Source: Burkholderia stagnalis (GTDB taxonomy: Bacteria > Pseudomonadota > Gammaproteobacteria > Burkholderiales > Burkholderiaceae). Taken from it: 64,000 nucleotides of DNA. A program made the position numbers and the translations under genes. Positions 18,501 to 27,293 of the stretch are shown in pieces. Position 1 is the first letter of the stretch, and each line of letters starts with the position of its first letter. The DNA is taken from NCBI RefSeq assembly GCF_902830275.1, contig NZ_CADESW010000003.1, forward strand, positions 372,001 to 436,000, given 5' to 3'. Below the pieces are notes generated by a model. That model ran no database searches, had not been told where the DNA came from, and saw only the letters and a program-made list of their open reading frames with translations.

Positions 18501-21500
18501 GGGGCACGCCGCCGACGAACAGCGCCTTGTTGAGGCGGGCGGTCGCGCCGGTCGACAGCCGCTCGGCAGACCAGACGATGTTGTTGAAGTTGCCGGGCGT
18601 GTCGGTGTATCTGGTCGAGATCAGATTGGTCTGATTGGTTTCGCCTCCCGCATTGACGTTGGCGTAATCCTCCAGAAGCTTGATCCCCGGCTCGGTCGAC
18701 CGGATCATGAAGGTCTCGTCGCCGTTGTCCCAGATGAACCAGAACGGCTGATTGATGGTCGGCGCGGTGAAGCCCGCGCGGTCGTTGACGTTGTAGAGAA
18801 GCGTCAGGTAATTGACGGGCGTCCAGGGGTAGTCGGCGCCCTGGCCGACGGCATTCATGAGGAACACGTTGCTGAAGTCGGCGATTGTCATGACCGAACT
18901 ACCGGCCGGCACGACCGTGCGCGGGACGATGGGCACATAGGGCTTGGGCGCGCCGGGCGCCATGTCGTAGATGCCGTCGATCACGTAGGTCGGCGACACA
19001 TCCAGCCCTTGCAGCAGCAGCCGGCCCTGATTGACGTAAGTCGAACCACGCAGGCCCTGATTGGTGGCCTTGACCGCGTACAGGCTCGACTCATAGATGT
19101 TGGTGGCCAGCGCGTAGGCGTCGGGATTGGTAATGACGCTCGGGTCGGGCTGCGTCGGATCATTGGGCGAGCCGCCCGGCAAGTCATAGAACTGGCCGTA
19201 ATTGACGAGGATCGTATCCTGGGCGCCGTTCTTGCCTTTGATCAGGAAGGGCACGGCCGTCTGCCATTGGACCTGGCTGACGTTGAAGTTCGCCGGGTTG
19301 ATTTGGGCCGTTTTGTAGTTGCCCTGCATCGGGGCAAAGTTGATCGTGAAATGATCCAGCGTCTGCGGCAACATCCATTTGCCGCTTTGGTTGATGAAAC
19401 TGTATTTCAGCGTGGCGCCGGTATCGAGCGAGTTGGTCGCGCCGCCCCCCTGGATCTGCGAGGCCGAGGTCGCGTTCTGCTCGACCCAGAACAGGAACAT
19501 CCGGTCGTACGCATAGAGCGGCGCGGCGCGCGGCGTCGGCATCGTCAGATCGATTTTCTCGAAGGCCGTCCAGCTGGTGTCGTCGATCTTGCGCTGCGCG
19601 TAGTAGTCGTAAGGCTCGGTCGCGGTGCGTGAAAGCAGGTAAAGCGTCGGGGTCATCGCGCCCAGTGCATCGGGATCCGGCATCACGCCGCTATAGGAGC
19701 CGACACGCTTCAGCGCGGTCAGCGCGCTGAACGATTCGAAGTACTCGACGTAGGTGTCGTTGACCGTCTCGGGCGTGATGTCATTGGAGGTCAGGGTGTC
19801 CTCGGCCGTCTGGAACTGCTGCGTTTTGTCGGGACGCAGGCCGGGCTCGAGGTAGTTTTCCGGATAGAGAAAGACCTTTCGATTGGCTTCCCATAACCGG
19901 TAGGCGCTGAGCCATGTCCACCAGACTTCCGGAATGGCCACGTCGGTAATGCCGGGCTCCAGCATCATGCGGGCGCGCTGCATGTAGAGCTGTACCGACT
20001 GGATGGCTTGCGCGATATAGGAAATATCGGCGCAGCCGCACATTTCGACGTCGATCAGCAGGTACGTGTAAAGGCTTTCCGAATCGGTGATCACCGGGTA
20101 TTTCTTGCCGAGACTGAAAACCGCATACGGCATCAGCGCATCGCGTTTAGCCTCGTTGACCGCATTTTCGATCGGCCGATAGGCGGCTTCCCATTGCGGT
20201 CCGCCGTAGCGCGCCTTCAGCGAGCCAATCGTCGCGGTAGCGGCATGGTTGTATTCCGTCCAGGCGACGTTGTCGACTTGGGCCGGCAAGGCATTGAGCC
20301 GTGCCAGGGTCAGCGCGCCGTGGATATCCAGGCCGAGGCTCGAAGCGGTCTTGAAACACGCCGCCATTCCCGCCAGGCCCATCACCGTGTTGTAGCTGGA
20401 TGCGGTGCCGAACAGGGCCGTGCGCAATTCGCAGATCTGGTCGATCGGCCAACCGGTCATGAGCGACAGGTCCTTGACCTTGGGATCGCTCGCGCAATCG
20501 CCCTGGTCAGGCGCGGCGAAATAGGCCGGCAGGCGCCCGTCGTTGTCGTTGAAGTCCTGCCGCAGCTGCCGATAGGTCCAGAGCGCACGAATATTGGCGA
20601 GGCTGAGGGTGGTCAAATCGGCAATGCCGAAAGGCACGGGACATTGGACGACGAAGGTGACGTCGTCGGCGGTCAAGGCCAGTTGTTGAAATAGCGTGAC
20701 GAGGCGCGTCATCAACGCCATGAAGTCCTGCAGCTTGACCGGCGGTGAATTGCCATCAGGCGGCGTCAGGAAGGCCGCCACGTAGTTGTCCAGTTTGACC
20801 GCGGCGGCGACGGCCGGCCCCAGTGCGAGCATCGTGCCCGTGTCGGACCCCAGCGCGACGCCCAATTGCTCGGACAGGTGAAAGCGCTGGATGCCGCGAT
20901 TGGGATACTCGACCGTGGGGGCGCCGCCGAAGTTCAGCAGCACGTCCACGACATGGTTCAGCCGGTCCCGGGTGGCCAGGAGAATCGCGCGCACGTCGGC
21001 GATCATCGCCAGGCGGTCGGGGAGGCCGGTGAACAGGTAGGCCAGATTCGTCGAGGACGAGAATCCGGCGCTGAGCACGCCCTGCTGGTTCAACACCTGG
21101 TGCGTGATCAGGTCGCCGTAAGCGCTCTGGGATTGGGTGGCGGAAATCAGCGGCGTGATGAAGGAGTCGCCGTGCAGCGGGTCGATGAACGCGATCGCGG
21201 CAAAATCCACCGCCTTGTCCAGCACCGCGCCATGAACGGTCAGGAAGCCGGCCTCGGAGGCGGAGAGCTGGAGGAAGTAGGATTGCGACTGGTCGGCGGT
21301 GATGTCCTGGTTGATGAAGCCATCGCCGAGAACCAGCCAGTTTTGTGCCGTCTGCCACAGGGCGGCCAGGAAGTTCGGCAGGTCGGCGGAGAGGAACGCG
21401 GGCGAGAAGTTTTTCGATACCCTGCCGGTCATGCCGTAGTCCAGCGCATGGATGCTGAGACGCGAATGCTTCAACCATGCGGCCCAACCTGCCGCGCTGA

Positions 21501-23667
21501 TGGTCGTATCGAGGTCGGCGGTTGCGCCGATATTCAGCAACTGCAGCAGGGTCAGGTATTCAGTTACCGTCAACCCGGTCTGGCGCGCCAGCTTGGCATA
21601 GGCGTACAGCAGCGTCATGTTTGGCACGGTCAGCGGAATGGCCGTGGTGCCGGCGGTCAAGGCCCCCGAGGCGATCAGCCAGTTCAGCGCCGCCTGACCG
21701 ATGGCGGTCAGGTCGTTGTCGACGACGTTGAGGCCCGAACGCAGGCGCGACCGGACACCCGCCACCTCCGGCCCCGTTCCCGCGTCGGCCGCCGGCGTCC
21801 AATTGGCGACGCTGTCCTGGTAAAGGGGGTTGCCGGCGTACAGCGGGTGGTAGATCGGCAATGCGTCGGATGGCGTATCCGCGGTGGGGATCACCACCAT
21901 CGCGGCATTGCTCTGGGCCTGGGTGAACGCCGAGCCAACCGTCAACGTCGTATTGGTGGGGATGGTCGATACCACCCGTACCTCGCCATTGACGCGCACG
22001 CGCATGCCGGGGGATATCTGCGTGGTGAAGCTGGTTTCGGAGCCGGTTACTGTCGTGCCGGCGGCGGCGATCGTCACGGAGCCCTTGGCCGTGAAAGCCG
22101 GCATCGATCCTGCCGGCGTACCCAGGACCGACGGCGCGTTGAACAACTGGTCGAACGGATCGAGCGGCCGCCTCGGGTCACCGACGCCGATCGTCTTCAG
22201 TGGCTGGAAGAGGGCGCTGGCTTCCAGCAGCGTGCAGGACAGGCTCTCGGCCAGTTGTTGCGTCCGGCCAATCCTCGAAATGGCCGCAGCGTCGATTTTG
22301 CCTTGGCCGACCGTCTGGATCATCCAGTCGAGATCGGCTGAGGCAATGCCGCTGGCGTTGGCAAGGCGGATGAAACGGTTTAGCCTGTCGAGCGCTGACA
22401 GGTCCATGTTGGCGATACGAGAAACCGGGTGGTTCGGGTCGGTTTGATCGACCGTGAGCGCGAGGCAGGTCTGCGCAGTTTTGCCCTGGTTGACGAACAA
22501 TTGCACCGCGATGCCGGCAGCTATTTCGGCATCCGACAGATTCTGCGACAACAACCGGGACAGCGCCTCATAGGTCATGCCCGTGCGCTGGCAGAAGACC
22601 AGCGACGTGCCGAGATCGGTCGGCGGGGACAATAGCTTTCCATCCGCAATGCCGTAATAGGGGCCGATATCCGTGGGGGTCGTCAGGACGGTGGTGACGA
22701 TCTTCTGCGTGGTCGGGCTGAGGCCGATCGCCTCCCGGCCGATCGCTTCGGGCCCAGGCAAGTTCGATGCGGGCGGCGTCTCGTTTCTGGCCGCGAAGAC
22801 GTCATAGAGCCGCAGCAGCGTCGTACCCAACGCCGCGCTGTAGAGCCGGGTCTGGGTCAACGGCAGGATGGTAGGAAGCGCGAACGGATAGACCTGGGAG
22901 GTGAACGCGCGGAACACGTCCGGCCATTGGGTCGCGCCCGCGATATTGGCCTCCAGCGTCTCATTGACGATCTGAAGGTAGGGCACGACCTGCCGGGTCA
23001 TTTCCGGCGTCAGCGGAATGTTGCCGATATCGGGCCGGCGCTGCGCCAGGTGGCAGCCGTCAGGAATGCCGGGGTTGTAGGTCGCGGTATCGAGGTACTG
23101 ATAGACCACGCGCAGCAGGTCGACGAGATAAGCTGCCGGACTGAAGATCGATTGGTCCGGATCGCAATTGCAATAGTCCAGTGAACCGAAAAAATCCTGA
23201 TAACTGGGGATGCCCTCGACATAGTCGAGCATGTCGTTGCCGACCGTGTTCATGGCGCCGGCGCGATAGGCAGCCGAGCCAACCGAATAACGCAGGGCGA
23301 AAGCGGCGTTCTGTGCGCGAATCTTTGCCTGGACCGCGCTGCGATGCAGGGTGCGGGCATCATCCTCGGTCAGGCCCAAGTGCCACATGTGCTCGACGAT
23401 GAATTGCTGCTCGGAATTCTGAGCGATCTTGTGTGCCGAGGTCAGCCCCGCGGCGACCAACCGGTCGGCCAACTTGCTGTCGTTAGTGATTCGCAAGAGT
23501 CGCTGATACGTCTTCAGCATCTCTATCTCATGCGTTGCCAGCGTGTCCAGGCCAGGGGTTTCTTCCGCAGGGTGCCGGAAGAAATCATGCGCTACGAGAT
23601 TGAAATCCGGATTGCTGTTTACGACTGCGGAAAATCTTCCATCGGCAATATCGTTTAGATAAACCAC
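15565..23667 (-). CDS. Tc toxin subunit A (TcA/TcdA-like)
   Basis: A 2700-residue TcA subunit, close to the size of known TcA proteins. TcA forms a pentameric bell that binds the target cell and injects the TcC effector through its channel. The N terminus has the family signature (CNCDPDQSIFSPAAYLVDLL, near residues 165-185). A neuraminidase-like region is near residues 1200-1330 (WWTWLSAYRLWEANRK). The segment RFWRLIPFRTFDVESL and the RYIDILLEWGDFEF block near 1850-1900 are standard TcA core. Long amphipathic helices around 2150-2330 fit the channel, and the last 300 residues match the TcB-binding end. The start is GTG at 23667 with an AGGGG upstream. It is the first gene of the operon; 57 bases separate it from the Hint gene. 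No signal peptide is seen, as usual for Tc proteins. Confidence 0.92.
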   Translation of the reverse strand: MVYLNDIADGRFSAVVNSNPDFNLVAHDFFRHPAEETPGLDTLATHEIEMLKTYQRLLRITNDSKLADRLVAAGLTSAHKIAQNSEQQFIVEHMWHLGLTEDDARTLHRSAVQAKIRAQNAAFALRYSVGSAAYRAGAMNTVGNDMLDYVEGIPSYQDFFGSLDYCNCDPDQSIFSPAAYLVDLLRVVYQYLDTATYNPGIPDGCHLAQRRPDIGNIPLTPEMTRQVVPYLQIVNETLEANIAGATQWPDVFRAFTSQVYPFALPTILPLTQTRLYSAALGTTLLRLYDVFAARNETPPASNLPGPEAIGREAIGLSPTTQKIVTTVLTTPTDIGPYYGIADGKLLSPPTDLGTSLVFCQRTGMTYEALSRLLSQNLSDAEIAAGIAVQLFVNQGKTAQTCLALTVDQTDPNHPVSRIANMDLSALDRLNRFIRLANASGIASADLDWMIQTVGQGKIDAAAISRIGRTQQLAESLSCTLLEASALFQPLKTIGVGDPRRPLDPFDQLFNAPSVLGTPAGSMPAFTAKGSVTIAAAGTTVTGSETSFTTQISPGMRVRVNGEVRVVSTIPTNTTLTVGSAFTQAQSNAAMVVIPTADTPSDALPIYHPLYAGNPLYQDSVANWTPAADAGTGPEVAGVRSRLRSGLNVVDNDLTAIGQAALNWLIASGALTAGTTAIPLTVPNMTLLYAYAKLARQTGLTVTEYLTLLQLLNIGATADLDTTISAAGWAAWLKHSRLSIHALDYGMTGRVSKNFSPAFLSADLPNFLAALWQTAQNWLVLGDGFINQDITADQSQSYFLQLSASEAGFLTVHGAVLDKAVDFAAIAFIDPLHGDSFITPLISATQSQSAYGDLITHQVLNQQGVLSAGFSSSTNLAYLFTGLPDRLAMIADVRAILLATRDRLNHVVDVLLNFGGAPTVEYPNRGIQRFHLSEQLGVALGSDTGTMLALGPAVAAAVKLDNYVAAFLTPPDGNSPPVKLQDFMALMTRLVTLFQQLALTADDVTFVVQCPVPFGIADLTTLSLANIRALWTYRQLRQDFNDNDGRLPAYFAAPDQGDCASDPKVKDLSLMTGWPIDQICELRTALFGTASSYNTVMGLAGMAACFKTASSLGLDIHGALTLARLNALPAQVDNVAWTEYNHAATATIGSLKARYGGPQWEAAYRPIENAVNEAKRDALMPYAVFSLGKKYPVITDSESLYTYLLIDVEMCGCADISYIAQAIQSVQLYMQRARMMLEPGITDVAIPEVWWTWLSAYRLWEANRKVFLYPENYLEPGLRPDKTQQFQTAEDTLTSNDITPETVNDTYVEYFESFSALTALKRVGSYSGVMPDPDALGAMTPTLYLLSRTATEPYDYYAQRKIDDTSWTAFEKIDLTMPTPRAAPLYAYDRMFLFWVEQNATSASQIQGGGATNSLDTGATLKYSFINQSGKWMLPQTLDHFTINFAPMQGNYKTAQINPANFNVSQVQWQTAVPFLIKGKNGAQDTILVNYGQFYDLPGGSPNDPTQPDPSVITNPDAYALATNIYESSLYAVKATNQGLRGSTYVNQGRLLLQGLDVSPTYVIDGIYDMAPGAPKPYVPIVPRTVVPAGSSVMTIADFSNVFLMNAVGQGADYPWTPVNYLTLLYNVNDRAGFTAPTINQPFWFIWDNGDETFMIRSTEPGIKLLEDYANVNAGGETNQTNLISTRYTDTPGNFNNIVWSAERLSTGATARLNKALFVGGVPQLLQPQTQATPIIPIYPFTRFYDDGQQPPNIDPPAYLAGDTIDYKGPYGLYFWEMFLYCPWLIANQLRANQRYPEARSWLEYIFNPTVPINSDPTVSDQSKRFWRLIPFRTFDVESLKSILTDTAQIRAYNNYPFQPHVIARLRGSAYQKAIVMRYIDILLEWGDFEFTKDSWESITQATLLYVLARDILGPRPVDVGVCTQQPPSTFNQIQAKYGTDIPQFLIDMENVAPPTSKGSVQLDQADRYVPVNELDAYFCAPENSALMKYWDLVEDRLYKIRHCMNIQGVVRQLALFEPPIDPMALVRAAAAGMGARVAEQLQSGAPPYRFSTIARMAGDFSAQLSQLGNLLLSALEKKDAEALARLNAIQTVQILNLTTKSLELQISENQEQIAGLTVSHKAATSRRDFYQSLIDTGLLPVERLQIAMQILSTVFGTTSGVLEAFASGAFLVPDVGSPFAMTYGGREIGSSLHAAATVFDILAQTTKGVGEVSQTVGGFERRDQDWQQQLIQASFDVEVLDSQIRAANLQLQIAQHQLSIHRRNQDNAVEVDDFLRRKFTNAELYQWMISRLSTIYGQAYRMALELAVSAQQCYQFETNTVDQFITFDYWDGLRKGLLAGEQLSASLAQMTSSYYRGNNRRLEIEKTISLLALDPEAFLRFQRTGTCDIRFSEYLFDLDYPGQYARQIKSVAVTIPAILGPNQNIKAILMQTGSQILLKPDINGADYLLGLGSATPDTSVLRANWRASQKVALSTGLSDTGTFQDELNDERYMPFEGTGAISSWRLEMPLDTNRIDYSTLTDVVIRLRYTAQDGGAVFASQVRNKINSIPFQGQRAFNLAANFPTAWFGFTHPPAGATQQSCDIVMAQDWFPANLNLNQITEIDALLQLAQGVSMGGPLTATLRIGTGNSATSLSLTFDAVNGAASLTGQSINDWVDQPWSLIVAKSGVPPGLADAVTGLIDLAKVLSIGLLPTYSARRP

Positions 23668-24466
23668 AATAAACCCCTGTATTGGCTAACAGGCTGTTGA
23701 AAAGCCGCCCGCAGTTGTCGTCCGGGTGGAAACCGCAAGCCCGGATCGCCGATTCGCTGATGCGGATCGGCACGGCAAATTCCGGTATGGGACTGCTACC
23801 AATCGCCAGCGAGCTCTGTGACTCGGTGGCCAGAAACGAGACGCTTGAAGCTCAAGTCGCATTCGATGTGGCGAGATATTCCGTTCACTTGAACGACGCC
23901 ACAGTGTTCTGCGTATTGCCAATGCTGCCAACGAGGATGTATCTGAAGACGAGCTGTTTTTCGGTAGATCGTGGTGCGCCGTCGATTGCAGCAACGGGCT
24001 TGTTCAGCCTGGCTGATTTGTCGAACGTACTGCCGATGCTTGGTCTTGGCGGGATTCTAGGGAAGGGCTTCTGGCACGATTTTCTCCTGAGTCCTTCTAA
24101 TGCAATTGGCGAGACTTCGGAATTTTTCTGATTTTCTTGTGCGTCGAATGAAAATAAACTGGTCTCTGAGAAACGCCAACTGTAAAAATTGATAGGTAAA
24201 CGGTCTGACTGGTATTTCCCATGTGATTTTTTGGTGAAATCGAAACGAATTCTATAATTGTGCATTTTTGCATCTTTGAATTTAATTCGTGATTCTTCGC
24301 CGATTTCTGCATCTATCGAAGGAAAAATGACCTCGTGCTTGAATGAAGACTGGCGGCTCGCGAAAGCGCAGTAGCAAATGTAGGATAGATTTTCTCCCGA
24401 ATCGATTACACGTGATTACAGCGAGTGTCAGGGAAACGCTTTTATCGACGAAGCGCCGCGTGAAGG
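23668..24466. other. AT-rich region upstream of the Tc operon without a supported gene
   Basis: This 800-base stretch is richer in A and T than the flanking host DNA and must contain the Tc promoter. Near its left edge AACAGGCTGTTGAAAAGCC resembles the ends of some IS elements. Open frames on both strands (for example 23682-24131 on plus) encode nothing I recognise and lack good ribosome sites. It may be a mosaic of decayed mobile DNA. Confidence 0.5.
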
Positions 24467-24727
24467 ATGCTCGCGCAAGCATTGCGACTCGCCATGGATG
24501 CGCTCAAGCGCGTGGAGGCTGGACTAGCGGTACCGGACCGGTGCCGGGAGTCGGGCATCAGCACGGCGACGTTCTACAAATGGCGCTCGAAGTACGGCGG
24601 CATGGACGTGTCGCTGATCGCGCGGATGAAGGAACTGGAAGCCGAGAACGGGCGGCTGCGCAAGATGTACGCCGAGGAGATGCTCAAGGCGGAGATCGTA
24701 GCGGAGGCGCTCGCAAAAAAGGATTGA
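24467..24727 (+). CDS. IS3-family transposase OrfA (helix-turn-helix protein), N terminus degenerate
   Basis: An 86-residue OrfA. From about residue 10 it follows the IS3-family pattern: DALKRVEAGLAVPDRC, ISTATFYKWRSKYGGMD, and the leucine-zipper-like MKELEAENGRLRKMYAEEM. The first nine residues do not look like the usual MKKSRFT start, so the 5' end has been damaged or the true start differs. It ends in TGA just after the slippery A_AAA_AAG, which would let ribosomes pass into OrfB. Confidence 0.75.
   Translation: MLAQALRLAMDALKRVEAGLAVPDRCRESGISTATFYKWRSKYGGMDVSLIARMKELEAENGRLRKMYAEEMLKAEIVAEALAKKD
24715..24721 (+). promoter_or_regulatory. Programmed -1 frameshift heptamer of the IS3 element
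   Basis: A_AAA_AAG lies in the OrfA frame four codons before the OrfA stop. This is the classic slippery heptamer that gives the OrfAB transposase in the IS3 family. The -1 shift leads directly into the OrfB frame. Confidence 0.75.
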
Positions 24728-25550
24728 GGCCATCTTGCCGGCGCGAGATGGCCAAGCGAGCGGTGTCCAGCCGGGGCGTATCGATTCGGCTGGCGTGTGA
24801 GGCGTTCGGGATCAGCGAGACCTGCTACCGGTACGTCCGGGTGCGCGATGCCGAGAACGACGAGATTGCCAGTTGGCTGCTGCCGCTGACCGACAACCAT
24901 CGGAACTGGGGTTTCGGGCTGTGCTTCCTGTACCTGCGCAACGTGAAAGGCTTCGGCCAGAATCACAAGCGGGTGTACCGGATCTATCGCGAGCTTGAAC
25001 TGAACCCGCGAATCAAGCCGCGCAAGCGGCTGGTCAGGCAAGCCCCAGAACCGCTGGCGGTACCGTCCACCGTCAACCAGGTCTGGTCGAGGACTTCATG
25101 CACGACCAACTGGCCGATGGGCGTAGCATTCAGCTGTTCAACGTGATCGACGGCTTCAATCGCGAGGCGATTGGCATTGAGATCGACTTCTCGCTGCCGT
25201 CGGAGCGAGTGATCCGCGCGCTGCGACAGATCATCAGTTGGTGTGGCCGACCGAAGGCGATTCGGTATGGTAACGGGCCCGAGTACCTGAGCGCGGCGAT
25301 CACCGAATGGGCGAAGTAGTACGACATCAGGCTCGACTACATCTAGCCGGGCAAGCCCCAGCAGAATGTCTATGTCGAGCGATTCAATCGGACCTTGCGG
25401 TACGAATGGCTGTCGCAGTACCACTGAGAAGACTTGGACCACGTACAGCGTTTCGCGACCGACTGGATGTGGACTTACAATCACGACCGCCCGAACATGG
25501 CCTTGGGCGGATTTACACCAAAACAGCGGCTGGCCATGGCCGCTTGGTTT
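24721..25550 (+). pseudogene. IS3-family transposase OrfB, frameshifted and with three internal stops
   Basis: The integrase core can be followed from CRREMAKRAVSSRG through ISETCYRY and LTDNHRNWGFGLCFLYLRN. A one-base deletion near 25090 (TGGTCGAGGACTTC, where TGGTCGATGGACTTC is expected) moves the frame. After [10 protein letters not shown] the frame is cut by TAG at 25317, TAG at 25344 and TGA at 25425, all in one frame. The usual RCDNGPEY with the second catalytic Asp reads RYGNGPEY here, so one DDE residue is also lost. Homology ends near PKQRLAMAAW at about 25550. Confidence 0.85.
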
Positions 25551-25605
25551 CTACTTCCGAACCCCGTGGAAAACGGGGGATTACCGGCCAGCCGCGCGAG
25601 CGTTT

Positions 25606-25746
25606 GGTTTGTATATCGATATGCAAGGCGGCCGCGAAGCGTCGTGCCGAGACGATCGGCGCAGCATCCTCTGGGTTCCTCAAGGACGCCATGAGCTGGT
25701 CGAAACTTCCGGGTGGTGTAGAGCCGCGCGCTGCGTAGGGATCCAT
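25606..25746 (-). pseudogene. N-terminal fragment of a DUF2384/Xre-type (MbcA/ParS-like) protein cut by the IS
   Basis: From ATG at 25746 on the minus strand 47 residues read smoothly, including PPGSFDQLMASLRNPEDAAP and IVSARRFAAALHIDIQT. This wording matches, as I remember it, the N terminus of Burkholderia proteins with an antitoxin-type DUF2384 domain. The expected continuation is missing and IS3 sequence follows, so the gene was truncated by the insertion. The identification rests on memory of the family. Confidence 0.45.
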
Positions 25747-26027
25747 GGTCGATTCCACGGCGCACACCATTTGCACACTTATAGCACCAGCAGATCAGCT
25801 CTGCTGGACGACGAAACGCACTTCTACAGCACTGCTTGTTGCCAAGTTTCGACGAGGCGCCTGGGCGGGACCGCAACATTCCCAAAGACGATTTCTCTGA
25901 GAATTTCCGTGCCCAAGGATATCCTTTCTGAGACGAGCAGCATGCAATCGTCTCAAAAAAGATGTCCAAGTCCTTGATCTGTCTAGGAGACCAAAGACAG
26001 CTTTTCTGAGAGCCCACAGCTATCTTT
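25747..26027. other. Short-motif-rich remnant DNA between the IS and the right flanking repeat
   Basis: The stretch repeats pieces such as TTTCTGAGA, TCTCAAAAAAGATGTCC (near 25954) and CTTTTCTGAGAG (near 26001) in both orientations. These resemble the multiple terminal repeats of some insertion sequences. No gene is supported here. Confidence 0.4.
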
Positions 26028-26066
26028 CAGAAAAGATGTCCACAGTCTCACCATGTTGTCCTTGAA
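26028..26066 (+). repeat. Right copy of the 39-bp imperfect direct repeat flanking the Tc island
   Basis: It begins CAGAAAAGATGTCCACAG and contains ATGTTGTC. It matches 5684-5722 in the same orientation at about 34 of 39 positions. A related but shorter AAAAAAGATGTCCAAG lies about 70 bases upstream. Confidence 0.65.
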
Positions 26067-26101
26067 CATAGACCAGACAAGTAACACTGCCGACTGATCT
26101 C

Positions 26102-26346
26102 ATGCCTTCGGGTCTGATCTGCGCGGACAAGGCTGGCGACACCTACGCGTTCGTGTCCGATCCGAAGCACACTGGTATGACTTTCCGCTGATCACGCCAG
26201 GAGAAGTACTGCTGCCGAAAATCCATGATTCCGCTAGCGACGATATCGCGCGGCTGACAGCGTCTGCGACATTCGACGAACCACCCTCGCCGCCTGAAGC
26301 GAGGCTGCGGCGAAGTATCGAATCATGGTCGTCCTTGTTCGTCTGA
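26102..26346 (+). pseudogene. Frameshifted C-terminal remnant of a CmcJ/NvfI-type hydroxylase/desaturase
   Basis: Two adjacent frames read like the end of a CmcJ/NvfI (AsaB-like) oxidoreductase. First comes LICADKAGDTYAFVSDPKH, then one base is lost near 26170. The next frame gives WYDFPLITPGEVLLPKIHDS and DEPPSPPEARLRRSIE before TGA at 26344. The order and the words WY-FP, KxxDS and the FDxPxxPPxAxxRxSIE tail fit that family. The N-terminal half is absent, so the gene was lost when the island or its IS elements arrived. Confidence 0.6.
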
Positions 26347-26465
26347 GCGTGCGCGAGCAGAAGCGCGCAACTATCGGGACGGACCGGTTCACCAGAGTGT
26401 CAGGACATCGTTCATGAGCATGGTTCACACGAGCGTGTGCTCGTATTCGTGCAACAACAATGGAT

Positions 26466-27293
26466 CTACCGATCCCGCACGGCCACGTCGCTCGACAGGC
26501 GCGCAGCGATAACGCGCGCTGCCAGGTCCAGCAGAAAGCCCAATACGCCGATCACGAGTATGACGGCCATCAGTTCCGAATATGCCAGCCGGTCACGTGT
26601 GTCGAGAATCAGATAGCCGAGTCCCGCGCTCACGCCGAGCATTTCCGCCGGGACCAGCACGATCCACAAGATGCCGATCGCGAGGCGCACGCCGGTGAGC
26701 ACATGCGAAGCGATGCCCGGCACGTAGATGTGCCAGAGCATTTCCGCGCGCGTGGCGGCAAGACTTTCGCCAAGCTGGATCCAGCGCCGGTCGAGATGCG
26801 CGACGCCCGATGCCGTGCTCATCACGAGCGGCCAGACAGCGGCGAACCCGAGCAGGAAATGCACCGCACGATCGCCGACGCCGAGCGACATCACCGCAAG
26901 CGGCATCCACGAAAGCGGCGAGATCATACGGAGAAACTGCAGCGTCGGCGAGAGCGTCCGTTCGAGCCAGCGCAGACGGCCGAGCGCGAATCCCAACGGC
27001 ACGCCGACCACGACCGCCCACGCAAGCCCGACAGCGATGCGCTTGAGACTGGTCGCCACATGCACGAGCAACTGATCCTCGGCTATGAGCGAGGGCAGGG
27101 CCTCGAAGGCCCGCTGCGGGGCGAACTGTGCGGCCATCGCATTGTGGCCCGCGAGCAGCGTGACGGCGAGCCACCAAAGCGCCAATGCGGCCGCCAGCCC
27201 CGCGCCCCCCAGCACGACACTGCGCCAATGCGTGGACGCAGGCGCACGGCGCCGCGCGGACGACGACGTTTCCCGGACAAGCACGCTAGACAA
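26466..27293 (-). CDS. ABC transporter permease, sulfonate/nitrate/taurine type
   Basis: A 275-residue inner-membrane permease of the SsuC/TauC family, last gene of a five-gene operon. Six hydrophobic helices are visible. The cytoplasmic EAA-type loop is GESLAATRAEMLWHIYVPG at about residues 172-190. The start is TTG at 27293 overlapping the upstream stop; a GTG at 27284 is an alternative. The SsuA-like binding protein and ATPase upstream complete a classical three-part importer. The substrate is probably an organosulfur compound, judged from the operon. Confidence 0.85.
   Translation of the reverse strand: MSSVLVRETSSSARRRAPASTHWRSVVLGGAGLAAALALWWLAVTLLAGHNAMAAQFAPQRAFEALPSLIAEDQLLVHVATSLKRIAVGLAWAVVVGVPLGFALGRLRWLERTLSPTLQFLRMISPLSWMPLAVMSLGVGDRAVHFLLGFAAVWPLVMSTASGVAHLDRRWIQLGESLAATRAEMLWHIYVPGIASHVLTGVRLAIGILWIVLVPAEMLGVSAGLGYLILDTRDRLAYSELMAVILVIGVLGFLLDLAARVIAARLSSDVAVRDR

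Larger units (their letters stand above)
24467..25606 (+). mobile_element. Decayed IS3-family insertion sequence (IS1222-like type)
   Basis: OrfA and OrfB of an IS3-family element are recognisable, with the -1 slippery heptamer between them. The OrfA start region is degenerate, so the left end cannot be placed exactly. The right end is inferred at about 25606 because a truncated gene on the other strand begins to match there. OrfB is broken by one frameshift and three stop codons, so the element cannot move by itself. Confidence 0.8.

Noticed and set aside
17275..19632. A 785-codon open frame on the plus strand opposite the TcA gene
   Set aside because: It lies wholly inside the TcA gene in antisense. 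High GC content removes stop codons from the opposite strand. The translation is Arg/Gly/Val-rich without any domain, and no ribosome site is present.
23682..24131. Possible 149-aa gene divergent from the Tc operon
   Set aside because: No known family, no ribosome site, and the minus strand has open frames over the same bases. It is more likely decayed mobile DNA with the Tc promoter.
26234..26428. A 64-codon minus-strand frame before the permease gene
   Set aside because: It overlaps the CmcJ/NvfI remnant on the other strand, is Arg-rich and has no ribosome site or homology that I can see.
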